A stretch of DNA of 64,000 nucleotides, taken from the NCBI GenBank assembly GCA_023548195.1, contig JAJHZJ010000220.1:2177279-2241278 (forward strand), in the 5' to 3' direction. Of the stretch, positions 47,215 through 57,115 are shown in pieces. The notes under the pieces were generated by a model. The model ran no database searches. It was not told the origin of the DNA and was given only the letters and a program-made list of their open reading frames with translations. Within the stretch, counting starts at the first letter, position 1. Every line of letters begins with the position of its first letter. Source of the DNA: Bettongia penicillata ogilbyi (taxonomy: Eukaryota > Chordata > Mammalia > Diprotodontia > Potoroidae). The position numbers and the translations under genes were made by a program.

Positions 47215-47305
47215 CTTCCTTTGTAAGAGGAAGAAATTCAAAGAGATGACCTCTAAGTTGCTTCCTTTGTAAGAGGAAAAATTCAAAGAGATGACCTCTA
47301 AGTTG
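47215..47305. repeat. Tandem duplication, 46 + 45 bp
   Basis: The unit 47,215-47,260 is repeated at 47,261-47,305. The copies differ by a single missing base in an A/G run (aagaaattc versus aaaaattc). The unit contains 'agatgacctctaagttg', the MIR3 tail phrase. Confidence 0.95.
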
Positions 47306-47340
47306 CTTCTCAGTTCTCAAAGTCCGCAATTCTATGATGA
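47240..47340 (+). repeat. MIR3 SINE tail
   Basis: 'gatgacctctaagttgcttctcagttctcaaagtccgcaattctatgatga' (ending at 47,340) is the MIR3 3' end. Its left part took part in the tandem duplication. Confidence 0.6.
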
Positions 47341-48215
47341 TACTCATCTATATAAATTGAATGCTTTCAATTCTCATCTATGTTGTGATATATGTTGTGA
47401 TGAATTATTCCCTAAAGATTGATTAACAAATCCATATAAGCCAAGAGCGACATTTCATCACTATCTGACTGATTAAACATTACCTAAGCTCTTTGTTTTC
47501 CAACTATGTTAGGAACATAAATAATTATTGAGAACAGCATAACATTTACAGTTTCTTATAAGAGCCTGGCTCTTCTGAATGAACAAAAATCATGTAGGGT
47601 AGATTAATTGCTTTGAAGCACATCAAAGCTTTACCTGGGGGAAAACCATGAGACTTGCATAAACAGGAATTTAGACCCAAAGGGGATGGATGAAGTAAGT
47701 ATTGTTTCTCTGTCAAAACAGGAGGCGTCTCTGATTGCCAGCTCTCCTAAACTCATGCTTTGATAGAAAAGGAATATTGACAACATGTACACACTTGTAA
47801 TCTCAACCTGTAGAATAAGTTTCATCCACAAATGACAAAAGATACAGCTGAATTCTCGACATCCCAGCAAGTTTTGAGGCAGTTTGGTGTCAGGAAGCAC
47901 ATATGTAAAAAAACATATGAACATAGCACACTGGTATGCAAACATATGCATATATATAGGTAACTTAATGTAACTAGGTGCATATATGTATATATTCATA
48001 TTTATACACACATAATAATATATGTATATATAGATGTACATATGTGTATGTACACATACATAAACACAATATGCTGATGGATGTGATCTGTAGGTTAAGT
48101 CCATGCTGTAATTTATGAGGCAAAAGGCATTATTCACTCACTTGGCTTTTCCTATAAAAAGTTTGATCAAATTCTTCTGAATGATTGTGGATTTTGTCTG
48201 TAATCTCAACTCAGG
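47341..48215. other. Unassigned non-coding sequence with a TA/TG-rich tract
   Basis: A TA/CA-rich simple repeat covers about 47,940-48,065. The 168-codon minus frame 47,631-48,137 crosses it, so its Tyr/Ile/Met/Cys-rich middle comes from the repeat. No domain is seen. Confidence 0.5.
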
Positions 48216-48219
48216 TTTT

Positions 48220-48350
48220 AGTCTTAGCTCTTGGCACTTATTAGCTGTGTGATCTTGGGCAAATTACCTAATTTTCTTGGCCCTCAGTTTTATCATTTGT
48301 GAAATAAGGGGTTGGAGTTTAAAATATCTTCCAGATCTGAAATTTGAAAA
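48220..48350 (+). repeat. MIR3 SINE
   Basis: 'ttattagctgtgtgatcttgggcaaattacctaattttcttgg' (48,239-48,281) with 'aataaggggttggagtttaaaatatcttccagatctg' (48,303-48,339) is a clear MIR3 copy. Confidence 0.8.
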
Positions 48351-48389
48351 GTCTACATCTATAAATTTGAAAATACACAGAATTCTCCC

Positions 48390-48530
48390 CAAACTGAATT
48401 TACAATGAGGTTCAATGAGTTGCCCAGGATCACATAGCTAGTAAGTGTATGAAGCCACATATGAAATAAGGTCTTACCAAATGCAGACCTGGCCCTCTAT
48501 CCGCTGCACCACTTAGCTAATATAGATAAT
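48390..48530 (-). repeat. MIR-type SINE, antisense
   Basis: 'gttgcccaggatcacatagctagtaagtgt' (48,419-48,448) and 'gccctctatccgctgcaccacttagcta' (48,491-48,518) give the SINE core and its tRNA-like head, reversed. Confidence 0.75.
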
Positions 48531-48659
48531 AAAGATGACAAAGATGGATATGGTATATGCCCTATACCCACACACTGAGGAGGTATGCAAGAGGATATCA
48601 ATTACATATGTTGAAATCATGCAAAATTTATTTCCATATACCAGAAAAAAATTAAATGA

Positions 48660-49120
48660 GAAAACTGTATCTTAATTTGGACTCAGAGTTCATCACTTCT
48701 CTTTCTGGAGGTGGACTGCATTTTTTCATCATGAATTCTTTGGAATTGTATTTAATCATTGCATTGATCAGAACAGCTAAATCGTTCACAGTTGATCATA
48801 ATTACAAAATTGCTATTACTGTACACAGTGATCTCTTGGTTCTGCTTACTTCCTTTTGTATCAGTTCATATTGGTCTCCCATTTTTTTAGCAAAACAACT
48901 CCCTTCATTATTTCTTATAGCATAGTATTACTCCATCACAATCAAATGCCTCACCTTGTTCAGCCATTCTCCAATTGTTGGACAGGCCTTCAACCAATTC
49001 TTTTTCACCACAAAAAGTGCTACTATAAATGTTTTTCTATGTAAAGGTCCTTTTCCTCTTTCTGTGTTCACTATGGGATATTGGAGTAGAGGTCCAAACT
49101 GTTTTACAGAATGTATTTTT
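48660..49120 (-). mobile_element. L1 LINE 3' end
   Basis: In antisense order: 'cttctctttctggaggtggactgcattttttcatcatgaattc' (48,697-48,739), 'gctattactgtacacagtgatctcttggttctgc' (48,811-48,844), 'gttcagccattctccaattgttggaca' (48,958-48,984), and 'gtgctactataaatgtttttctatgtaaaggtcc' (49,016-49,049). The copy is 5'-truncated just after this point. Overlapping frames here are artefacts. Confidence 0.8.
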
Positions 49121-49220
49121 TTTTTAAAGGGGCTATCCCTTGAGTAACTACTTAAAGAGGCCTTGTTCATTGAATGGATATATCTCACTCAAAGTGAGAA
49201 TCTGATAAGACTTTATCCTA

Positions 49221-49420
49221 GGGTCCCACATTGCATCCTGGGCCACCTCTAGTCTTCTTGATGAATATCAGGCCACTGGACCTAGATGGCTCTGGAAGAC
49301 AAAGTGAGGTTGGTGACCTTGCACACCCCTCCCACACTCAAATCAAAGTCAACTGTAAGTCATGTTGCCATCTTAACGTCATGGTCCTCTTTGAGAATGA
49401 AGAACATATACATAACAACA
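49221..49420 (+). mobile_element. RTE-derived SINE
   Basis: 'gggtcccacattgcatcctgggccacctctagtcttcttgat', 'ctggacctagatggctctggaagacaaagtgaggttggtgaccttgcacac' and 'cgtcatggtcctctttgagaatgaag' match the copies at 23,240 and 24,554. The tail is 'cataacaacaa'. The SINE is inserted at the edge of a CR1/L3 copy. Confidence 0.7.
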
Positions 49421-49421
49421 A

Positions 49422-49560
49422 TTTTCATCCATTGCTCCTGGTTCTCTTCCTCTTCGTGGAAGCCTTTTATATATCTGAAAACAACTATTCCATCCCTCTT
49501 GAGTCTTCCGCCGTCTAAACATCACTTGATCCTTCAAAACAAACTTCATATGACATTGAT
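49422..49560 (-). repeat. CR1/L3 LINE 3' region fragment, antisense
   Basis: 'catccattgctcctggttctcttcctcttcgtgg' (49,427-49,460) and 'tttatatatctgaaaacaactattccatccctcttgagtcttcc' (49,467-49,510) are the reverse complement of the L3 3' region. It may be the 3' part of the copy whose RT relic lies at 50,010-50,640. Confidence 0.65.
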
Positions 49561-49574
49561 TCAAGACTTTTCAG

Positions 49575-49910
49575 CATCCTGGTTGCTGATACAGGAAGAA
49601 GAATGTTGGACTTGGAGTCAAGAAAGAACTGGGCTTAAATTCTCCAATACAATCTCTCTTAGTACGAGTTTAGTCACAGACAAGTCAATTAAACTCTCTA
49701 AGTATCAGTTTCTCATTGCTAGGTGGCATAATAGAGTATTGAACTGTAAGTCTGGAATACTTGATTTCAGATACTGCTTCAGGTAGTTATTAAGTATGTG
49801 TGACCTTTGGCATATCACTTTTACATTTTTACACCAATTCCCTCATTTGGAAAATGAGAAAATTATTTTAAATCTATAATGATACGATTCTGTGATCCTG
49901 TTTTAGATAC
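49575..49910 (+). repeat. Two head-to-tail MIR-type SINEs
   Basis: The first copy (about 49,585-49,715) has 'gttggacttggagtcaagaaagaactgggcttaaattctcc' and ends in 'agtatcagtttctca'. The second (about 49,715-49,910) starts with 'ttgctaggtggcataatagagtattgaac' and ends with 'aaatctataatgatacgattctgtgatcc'. The frame 49,286-49,786 that spans the SINEs is an artefact. Confidence 0.7.
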
Positions 49911-50009
49911 TATCTCATCGATCCCTTCTTGAATTGAGCATAATTCTCTAGCTGCTATCTGATGAATGCAGAGTAAAATGGGAACTATTGCTTCCTTCAT
50001 CCTAGAAGC

Positions 50010-50640
50010 TATGCCCCTCCAAATGCTCCCAAAAATTGCAGCAGTTGTTTTTGACTGTTACATTACATTGTAACTCATATTGAGCTTGAAGTCTGCTAAA
50101 AACTTCTAGATCTTTTTTCATAACTGCTCTCTAATAATGCTTCCTCCTATCACACTTATGAATTTGGGTTTTTTTTTGTGCCCAAGTGCAAAGTTTTACA
50201 CATATCCATGCTGAATTTTGCCTTCTTAGACCCAGTGCAACATTTTAACCTTTCAAAATCATTTTCATTTTCACTCTTATTCAATGTATCAACACTTCCT
50301 CTCACCTTTGATCCCTCTGAAAATATTGTGAGCATAAAATTGATAATTTCATCTAAGAAGTCATTGAGAAAAATGTTAAACAGAAGAAGGGCAAGCACTG
50401 ATCCTTGATGTCTCACTAGAGATGTCCTGACACACTGGCAGTTAACCATTAATAACTACTCTTTGAATATGGTTACCCACTGAGTTCTGAATTTATCTGT
50501 TGGCAATATTGTTTAATCTATAGTTCTCCATTATCCCAATAAGAATAATATGAGTTACTTTATCAAAAGATTAGATAAAAATCTAGGTAAATTATATCAA
50601 CAATATTTTAAATGAAATAGCTTTCTTTGAACGATATCAA
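50010..50640 (-). repeat. CR1/L3-type LINE, reverse-transcriptase region
   Basis: Reverse complement reading gives the reverse-transcriptase core of a CR1-group LINE over about 600 bases. The clearest part is the frame 50,156-50,449. The sequence between 50,450 and 50,640 continues upstream into the RT in the expected order but is broken. Confidence 0.7.
50156..50449 (-). pseudogene. CR1/L3 reverse-transcriptase relic
   Basis: A 97-codon frame contains RHQGSVLALLLFNIFLNDF, a close form of the PQGSVLGPLLFNIFINDL block before the RT active site. After a gap it has LKCCTGSKKAKFSMDMCKTL and HLGTKKNP, corresponding to the LxRWxxxNxMKFNxxKCKVLHLG block of CR1. Where the active-site FADD should be, the frame reads IFSEGSKV, so the catalytic Asp pair is gone. 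The enzyme would copy LINE RNA into DNA, but this copy is dead. Confidence 0.75.
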
Positions 50641-51855
50641 TACCTCAATCAGTGGAGTTCATCCAGAGGATGCTGGATGACCGATTACTGTGGCTATTGT
50701 TGAGATGACTCATTCTTTAGGCTAACCTAAAAGACTGCTAGTATTCTTTCAGTTTGATGATATTGTCTATATAGTTTGTTTTCCATTATAAGTATTACAT
50801 AGGTAATACTTGTATTGTTAACTTTATTGAGCATTGTCTTCTGATAAATACATGCTGAGACATCTTAGAATCTTACTGTGAAGTGTTAAAGAAATGTGGA
50901 AAAAATGCCTGTGATTCAGATCAAAGATGAATCTGTGTAAATGATTGTAATCATTTTAATGATTTCAATTTTACTAACCAATAATTTTCTTGGTTTTAGG
51001 TGCAGCATGCTGGCTAGGTCACTTTCAGGATAGGTACCATTTGCAAAGCTGAAAAAAAACTTTCTTAAATCACTTATTTTAGGGAAGCAACCCACATTGT
51101 TTTGGTGTAATGAAACAAAATTGACACTTAATTCTTATAGACAATAGATCAGACCTTTTGAAATTTATTTGCTCTAGTGTGTAATCTTCCATCAAATGAT
51201 CTCTTCAAGATACCTGTTTCCTGCTTACAAGTTCTGAAATCTCTTATTGTATAACAGTTTATTTTCTAAAATATCTGCTAAATACAGAGTAAGATAAAGA
51301 TTTTGGCTTTGTCTACAAACTCCACATTAGAATAATTTTAAGAACTGTATCACCTCTGATTTGGGATCAAATTATTCAATTCAAGAACCATGAAAATTCA
51401 ATTGGCAAAGACATGGAGGGATCAGCCTCAAAAATCTCTTCTGAATAGATGAATTGTGTTGATCAATTTGACTAAAATTTACTTACATTTAGTATGGTTC
51501 TCAACACCTCCACTCCCAAATAGAAGACTAGAGTTTTAGGATTCCATGAGTTCCCTATTGAGCAATATTTCATAAAATGTCTAATATGTCAGCAACTTTT
51601 TTTTGAAAACTGGTAAATTTAGATATTAAAAACTTCAAACTGGATCTGTAATTTAAATGTTGTAAAGCCCACACAGTGAGGGTTTCCTTTGCCAACAAAA
51701 AATAAGTTTTTTCTCCTTGAGGTTGTTGCTTTTTCTCCTTCAGTTTCAGAGATCATTAATAAGATCCCAATGGAGTCAGATTATAGTGTGTTCAGCTGTG
51801 GCTGATCAGTCCAATATAGTTAGGAAGCCTCTACCACAGGTTATACATTATAATA
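50641..51855. other. Unassigned non-coding sequence
   Basis: No gene or named repeat is recognised here. Confidence 0.4.
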
Positions 51856-51859
51856 TTTG

Positions 51860-52160
51860 CAATGGAGATCTCTGAATTTACATAGCTCATATTTCCTTTA
51901 TGTCATTGCAATTTTGCTTTGCTCATTGAATAGAACACCTTCTTTTATGCATGTACATCATACTGGGTGGTTTTGTGCCAGTGTCTCCTCTGTCTCACAA
52001 CTGGTAGTAAAGTTCTTCAGAGAGAGCTTGAGAGTATCCTTGTACCACCTTTTCTAACTTCTATGTAAGCTTTTGCCTCGTCTTCTAGGTAAGCCAGTGT
52101 TTGGCATTTGAAAGAGTATTAAATAGTATGGCTGTATAAATTGAATGCCAAATTGTGTGG
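51860..52160 (-). repeat. RTE/R4-like LINE, end of ORF
   Basis: Minus-strand reading of 52,053-51,961 gives KRWYKDTLKLSLKNF and then SCETEETLAQNHPV before a TGA. This is the C-terminal 'KxRYKDxLKxSLKxxxIxxxxWE' region found at the end of the ORF in RTE and R4/Dong group non-LTR retrotransposons. The flanking DNA out to about 51,860 and 52,160 continues in the same order but is broken. The clade cannot be fixed by eye. Confidence 0.6.
51961..52053 (-). pseudogene. Non-LTR retrotransposon ORF C-terminal relic
   Basis: An open 31-codon run with the KDTLKLSLKNF core and a C-E-T-E-E segment where the family has Trp-Glu. A stop follows at 51,958-51,960. It is too short to be in most ORF listings. 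Confidence 0.6.
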
Positions 52161-53000
52161 CATTGATTATATGCATAGAAGTTGATAGAACATCCATAGG
52201 AGCAGGTCAAGTTTCCATAGTCACAGCTGGCAAATGGAGGAACCACTTTCTGAATGGAGGAAAAAGAATTTGATCTAGGTATTGAAATATGGATAGCACA
52301 TAAAAAGAATTAGAGAAAAAAGGAAGGATGAAGTGAAGAGATAAGTATAAATGTACTAACCCTACAGGAAAAGTAGTATATAAGATCATGTTGTATTGAT
52401 GTAGATACAATTGTTTTAATATAAAGAGTCTGTTTTTTAATGTTTACTTTTCATCAACTCTTAATGTGCATCTGGTCCCTTTTTATGTTATTAAAAGTAA
52501 CTAAGGAACTTTATCTAGGCCCTGTTGCTGATTAAGAGAGAGGAAGCATGAAGTTTATTGGAATTTATTAGTATGGATATTGGCGGGAAGTGCTAGAACC
52601 AGCTCATAAAGGCTGGAGAGAACCAATTCTTAAATTTTCAATGTGAGCAATTATACCTTCAAAATTAGAAAAAGCTACAAATTTGGTCTTGTTTTATTTT
52701 TTTTTTTATTTTCTAGACTTAAGAAAATGATGGAGAAAATGCTAAAATGCAGATTAGGCTTAAAAGTGTATAAAAGTATGTACTTTTTGTTTGTTTCATA
52801 AAGCTTGTTCTTGAACACATACTATATTGAGTATTAATCATCTTAAGGATAAAATCATAAGGACATATTAACAGACAAAAGAGACTGAATATTACATAAC
52901 AGAATTATTCAAAACAAAATCTTTAAATTGTTTAATGGTTTATGCTCATTGGTGTTATCTTGAAAACAAATTGGCCACAAACAGTAGTTATTTCATATCA
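52161..53000. other. Unassigned non-coding sequence
   Basis: No gene or named repeat is recognised here. Confidence 0.4.
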
Positions 53001-53004
53001 ATTC

Positions 53005-53765
53005 AATTAGCATTCATTAATCACTTACTATGGCTTTTTAAGATCTTTCTTTTTTCTCTGCTCGTGTTAAATCATAAACAACTACTGTATTACTAAAATA
53101 TGCTAAGCATTGTATTAAGTAATAATAATAAAATAAATATATCCTCTTTCCTCAATGGGATTACATTTTACTAGAGACAAACAACATGTATATAAATAAA
53201 TACCAAATACATATAAAATAAAAGCAAAGTATTGTTAACGAATAGAAGAAAGTTAGAAAAAAAAACAAAAATTAGGGAATTCAGAAAAGACTTCTTGTTG
53301 GAGGCAGCACTTTAAGTCTGATAAGGAATTGAGAATTGGAAAAGATGAGGAGGAAAATCTCCTAGGAAAATACAAGAATGTCTATGAAAACTACCAGGGA
53401 TGAAAGACAAAACATTACTTAAGACTAGGCCAGGCTAATTTGACAGGATCATAAAATTCCTGACTGAGGAAATATTGTGTAATCAACCTGGAAAGACAGA
53501 TTGACAGCATTTTAAAGGAGGATTTATATTGCCAAAGAAATTTTATTTTGTCATAGTGACAATAGAGAACCATGGAAGCATCTTTAGCAGGGAAATGTCA
53601 TTGTCTTCCCATGCTTTAGGAATACCAATTTGGCACCTGTGTTCAAGATAGAATCGGGAGGGAGAGAAGCTGGGTTCCTGGATTAAGGAAGACAGATTAA
53701 GAATCTATTACAGTAGTTTAGGTAAGAAGTGATGAGGGCTTGAATGACTGGCCTTAAAAGTATTA
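53005..53765 (-). repeat. L2 LINE, 3' UTR and end of ORF, antisense
   Basis: The order on the + strand is: tail 'agcattcattaatcacttac' (53,010), 'gagacaaacaacatgtatataaataaatacc' (53,175-53,205), 'cagaaaagacttcttgttggaggcagcactttaagtctg' (53,282-53,320), 'ggaataccaatttggcacctgtg' (53,620-53,642) and 'ctattacagtagtttaggtaagaagtgatgagggcttgaat' (53,705-53,745). This is about 760 bases of L2 in reverse. Confidence 0.75.
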
Positions 53766-53929
53766 TACTAAAGACTTTAACTTGTAATTCTCTTGCACCT
53801 GACTTTGAGACTCTATTTAATCTCCCCTTCCTGTAGCTAGAGAAGAAGAACATATCCAACTATGTAAATCTTTGTGTTGGAGAATGAGATTAGTAAAACA
53901 TAACTTCATTTACAATAATTGATGTTTAA
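53766..53929. other. Unassigned non-coding sequence
   Basis: No gene or named repeat is recognised here. Confidence 0.35.
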
Positions 53930-54018
53930 AAACTTATTTCTTAGAGTATTATTAACCACCTACTATATGTACAGTACTCTGGACCTCCTGGAGGAGATAC
54001 AAAATTAAATAAGTCATG
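53930..54018 (-). repeat. L2 LINE tail, left part of a second split copy
   Basis: 'attattaaccacctactatatgtacagtactctgg' (53,949-53,983) and 'ggagatacaaaattaaataag' (53,993-54,013) are the reversed L2 tail. The copy is interrupted by the L1 segment that follows and resumes at about 55,165. Confidence 0.55.
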
Positions 54019-54024
54019 TTTTCA

Positions 54025-55165
54025 ATTTTAGAGATTTCCTGTAGCCAAGGTGGCTGAATAAGCACTAAATCTCTGTAACTTTCCCATAATCACCTCCAAA
54101 CAACTATAAAATTGTGCCCTAAAACAAATCCTAGAACAGCAGAACCAGCAAAAAGAGAGACAAAACAATCTTTTAGCCAAGAAAACTTGGAAGATTGACC
54201 AGGTATGGAAGGTATGTCTCACTTGAGTAAAAAGGGGAGTACAGTCCAGGACAGGAAGTATCCCAGCAAGCCAGCAGAAATCCACACTTCAACAAACCAG
54301 AATGAGATCCGGAATCCTAGTGCAGTGGAGATAAACACAAATAATAGGACCCTCTATATGCCTCAGTATAGCTAGAGGAACCAGTAGACTCCCAACTCCA
54401 AGAACAACCATGTGCTTCAGCATAGCCCTAGGCAAACAGGCAGCCTACAGCACCCAGAACTCCACATGCTTCAATGTAGCCCCAGGAATCAGCAAAAACC
54501 CCACAGGCCTCAGTACATGCCAGACACCAACATTAGGATTCCAACACTACGTTCCATACCAGGGAACGTAGTCCAAGGTAGTTTGCTCCAGCATAATCCC
54601 AGCACAGCAAACCAGGCAGGCCTTGGGAGTGACTAATCAGCAGAAGCTGTGACTGCTTCAAAAGCTCTCGGCCAACACACAATAAAGGGGTCAGACAACT
54701 GGTCAGAAGGAGCTTACGCTGGTCTTTTCATTAGTACTTAGGCTGGACTTGGTTGCTTGGCGCATACATGCAGATCTGGGTCCCAGTCCTGAATGGTAGT
54801 CTCAGGGTGAGAAGGAGCACTAACATAATAGAGCTTGTGGCCCCAGAGGAGGGGAGACCCTTCTCACAGTCCCAGGGGATAAAAGAGTACTTGTGGTCAC
54901 TCACAGACCAGAGCATAGGCCACAACAGTAAGACACACCTTTCCTTAGATCATACCACCTTGGAAGAACTGAAAACATACCAGTCCCTAGAATTATCTCT
55001 GAAAACAGCTGCACAAAACCCCAGAAATGTGGAACGGTGTGCCTTCCACCATGGAAGCAGAGCGCTACTTTAACAAAGAGCTAACAGTCAAATAACAGGC
55101 TGGGGAAAGGAGTAAATAACAGAAAAAATAAAACCCTAGAACAAAACAACAAGCACAAACTCTAA
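54025..55165 (+). mobile_element. L1 LINE 5' UTR, truncated before ORF1
   Basis: The left end 'gatttcctgtagccaaggtggctgaataagcactaaatctctgtaac' matches the left end of the L1 at 28,441. The 5' UTR continues to about 55,130 and the sequence stops near the first codons expected for ORF1 ('aacaaacacaaactc'-like text at 55,145-55,165). No 3' UTR or poly-A tail follows, so the rest of the L1 was lost by rearrangement. The frames at 54,412-54,636 and 54,753-55,073 are artefacts of the less AT-rich 5' UTR. Confidence 0.75.
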
Positions 55166-55320
55166 CTATAGGAATGGGATGTGACCTTGAATACATTCCT
55201 GATTAGCTTAAATTGTATCCAGGAGGCAATAGGGAGTCATTGAAAATAGTTGTTAGTGAAAAAACTTTATTAGTATGGTTTTAGTTCTTGAATGTACCAG
55301 AAAATGATCAAACTAAACAT
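55166..55320 (-). repeat. L2 LINE, right part of the second split copy
   Basis: 'gaccttgaatacattcctgattagcttaaattgtatccaggaggcaatagggagtcatt' (55,182-55,240) continues the reversed L2 order after its tail at 53,930-54,018. Confidence 0.6.
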
Positions 55321-55389
55321 TTTTAAAGACTGTTCTTCCCCTTAATTTGTCCAACTTAGTGTGATTTTACTGCATTGAAAGAGATTTTT

Positions 55390-55800
55390 TTGTCCTTTGT
55401 ATCCAAAGGTGACAGTTGAATACTAAGATTCTTAAAAGCCTTTGACAAGATTTCACACCAAAAGCTATTAAAGAAAATGAATCATAGAAAAGAAACTGGC
55501 TTAGAGACAAAGGGGGAAAGGCTAGCAATAAATGAGCTCTTTCCTTGATGGAGATGGGTAAAGATCAGGGTTCCACAGGGACTGGTGCTAGGTCAGGTCC
55601 AATAAAACTGGTCTTAATGAAGCTCTTTATTAATGAGAAGGGAGGGCCCAATGAAATCTGTAGATTTGTGGATGGCACTAAACTGAGATGGTGAAAAACC
55701 AAGCTAATGAGGATAGACAAAACTGCAGGAAAAAAATCTTACATGCCAGAGTGACTGAGCAGATAAGTGGCAGATTGCTTTTAATATGATTATATATGTT
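55390..55800 (+). repeat. CR1/L3 LINE, reverse-transcriptase region
   Basis: 'aaagcctttgacaagatttcacacc' (55,436-55,460) is the KAFDKISH block. 'gatcagggttccacagggactggtgc' (55,564-55,589) is the decayed PQGS block, and 'agatttgtggatggcactaaactgagatgg' (55,661-55,690) is the active-site block. It reads FVDGTKL where the family has FADDTKL, so one catalytic Asp is lost. Confidence 0.7.
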
Positions 55801-55960
55801 AGAATTACTTCTTAAATTAATTCCTTCAAAATGCATTTATATGTATGTCCAAATTGTACATGTCAAATGAGACATATGATTTTAAACAATTTGTCACAGG
55901 CCTGAAGGACCCTGAGAATACTACTGGCATGTTCCTGGGGATGTCATCATATTGTGCCAT
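55801..55960. other. Unassigned sequence inside or next to CR1
   Basis: Too decayed to assign; it may be the CR1 segment between the RT and the 3' part at 56,190. Confidence 0.35.
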
Positions 55961-55964
55961 TGCC

Positions 55965-56105
55965 TGTTCTGTCATTTACCGACTATGTGTCCTTAGCCAA
56001 GCAATCTAATATCACTGGGCCACAATTTTCACATCTGTAAATAATGAGAATATTGGACTAGATGAACTTTAATATCTCTTCAAATTCTTTGATCTTTTAG
56101 ACCAT
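55965..56105 (+). repeat. MIR3 SINE
   Basis: 'gtcatttaccgactatgtgtccttagccaagc' (55,970-56,001), 'ttttcacatctgtaaataatgagaatattggactagatgaac' (56,025-56,066) and 'cttcaaattctttgatctttt' (56,078-56,098) give a full MIR3. Confidence 0.75.
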
Positions 56106-56189
56106 GTTGATTGTACTTCCTACTTGGCATGACCTTGTCCAAACAAGTACTGATTCAACACATATACCTCAAAGAAAATACCATCAAAC

Positions 56190-56545
56190 AGGAGAAAGTT
56201 TAGAAAATGGGTAACAAAAATGAATGAAAATCTATTACAAAGATCATATGACACCAGTCTGGAATTTCAAAATTCCAGAGGAAATAGATTTACAATATAT
56301 AAAAGAAGTCAGAAAGCTGAAGTCAACACCATCTTGCTCATCTAAATCCTAGAATATTAACACAAAGACCCATATCATGAAACTTGAGTGAGGAAAGTTT
56401 AGAACAAATACACAGAAAGAATATTTTACATAGTGAATAAAATAACTTTAAAAGGCTTCTTAACCCTGATGTTGACAATGCCAAGAAATAGTAGATTTCA
56501 AAAGGTTCTGGACCAATTTATGAATTACAGAGTCAGAAGTGACAC
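56190..56545 (+). repeat. CR1 LINE 3' region
   Basis: 'cccatatcatgaaacttgagtgaggaaagtttagaacaaatac' (56,369-56,411) and 'aaatagtagatttcaaaaggttctggaccaatttatg' (56,486-56,522) follow the 3' end of amniote CR1 ORFs in order. It may be the 3' part of the copy at 55,390. Confidence 0.6.
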
Positions 56546-57005
56546 TAAGAGAAGTTACAATGTACTTAACCTTCAAAGGTTAAATATCTAATATTCTAAT
56601 TTTTGCTAGTTGACATAGTCAAATTTAAAGCTGAAATCAAGAAGAAACATGATGATGTACCAAGAAATATCTTTTGACTTTGCTGTTGGGAATATATTAC
56701 CTTATATGGATGATGAATCTGGTTCCAAATGCTCCCATCCTTAATTAGCACACTTCAAGATGATCACTATACATTTTCTTAGCAATATATAACAATGTCA
56801 TGTCTAGTGCTGTAACACAATTTCACAAAGTGGAAATGGAAGAACATTAGCAGTATATTTTCTTACTTCCTTAACTATGAATGTGCTGCTCTCTTTCCTG
56901 ATTTTCCCCAACCCCCAAATCTCCTTTCCCTTCCTCTCTCCCTATGAAAACTCTGCTTATCCTGCAAGCCCATTTCAAACTCTGTCAAAGTAGAATAGAT
57001 TGCTT
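56546..57005. other. Unassigned non-coding sequence
   Basis: No gene or named repeat is recognised here. Confidence 0.35.
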
Positions 57006-57009
57006 CAGC

Positions 57010-57115
57010 TTGCAATTATTTCTTCATCACTGGAAGTCCTCAGATTGATACTGGATGACATCCATCTGGATCTTGCGTGTCTGTCAGGTATAGCCTGGAT
57101 TGGATGATCTCTGAC
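57010..57115 (+). repeat. CR1/L3 LINE 3' terminus
   Basis: 'catcactggaagtcctcagattgatactggatgacatcc' (57,025-57,063) and 'cctggattggatgatctctgac' (57,092-57,113) are the L3 end. Confidence 0.65.

Noticed and set aside
47215..47305. CRISPR-like repeat array
   Set aside because: Only two adjacent units without spacers, in mammalian DNA; it is an ordinary tandem duplication.
47631..48137. 168-codon minus-strand frame
   Set aside because: Its middle is a translation of a TA/CA-rich simple repeat, it has no domain, and nothing around it suggests a gene.
49286..49786. 166-codon + strand frame
   Set aside because: It crosses an RTE-type SINE, a CR1/L3 piece and MIR-type SINEs, so its sequence is a patchwork of unrelated repeats.
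50156..50449. Domesticated reverse-transcriptase gene
   Set aside because: The active-site residues are lost, the frame covers only part of the domain and the rest of the LINE around it is broken.
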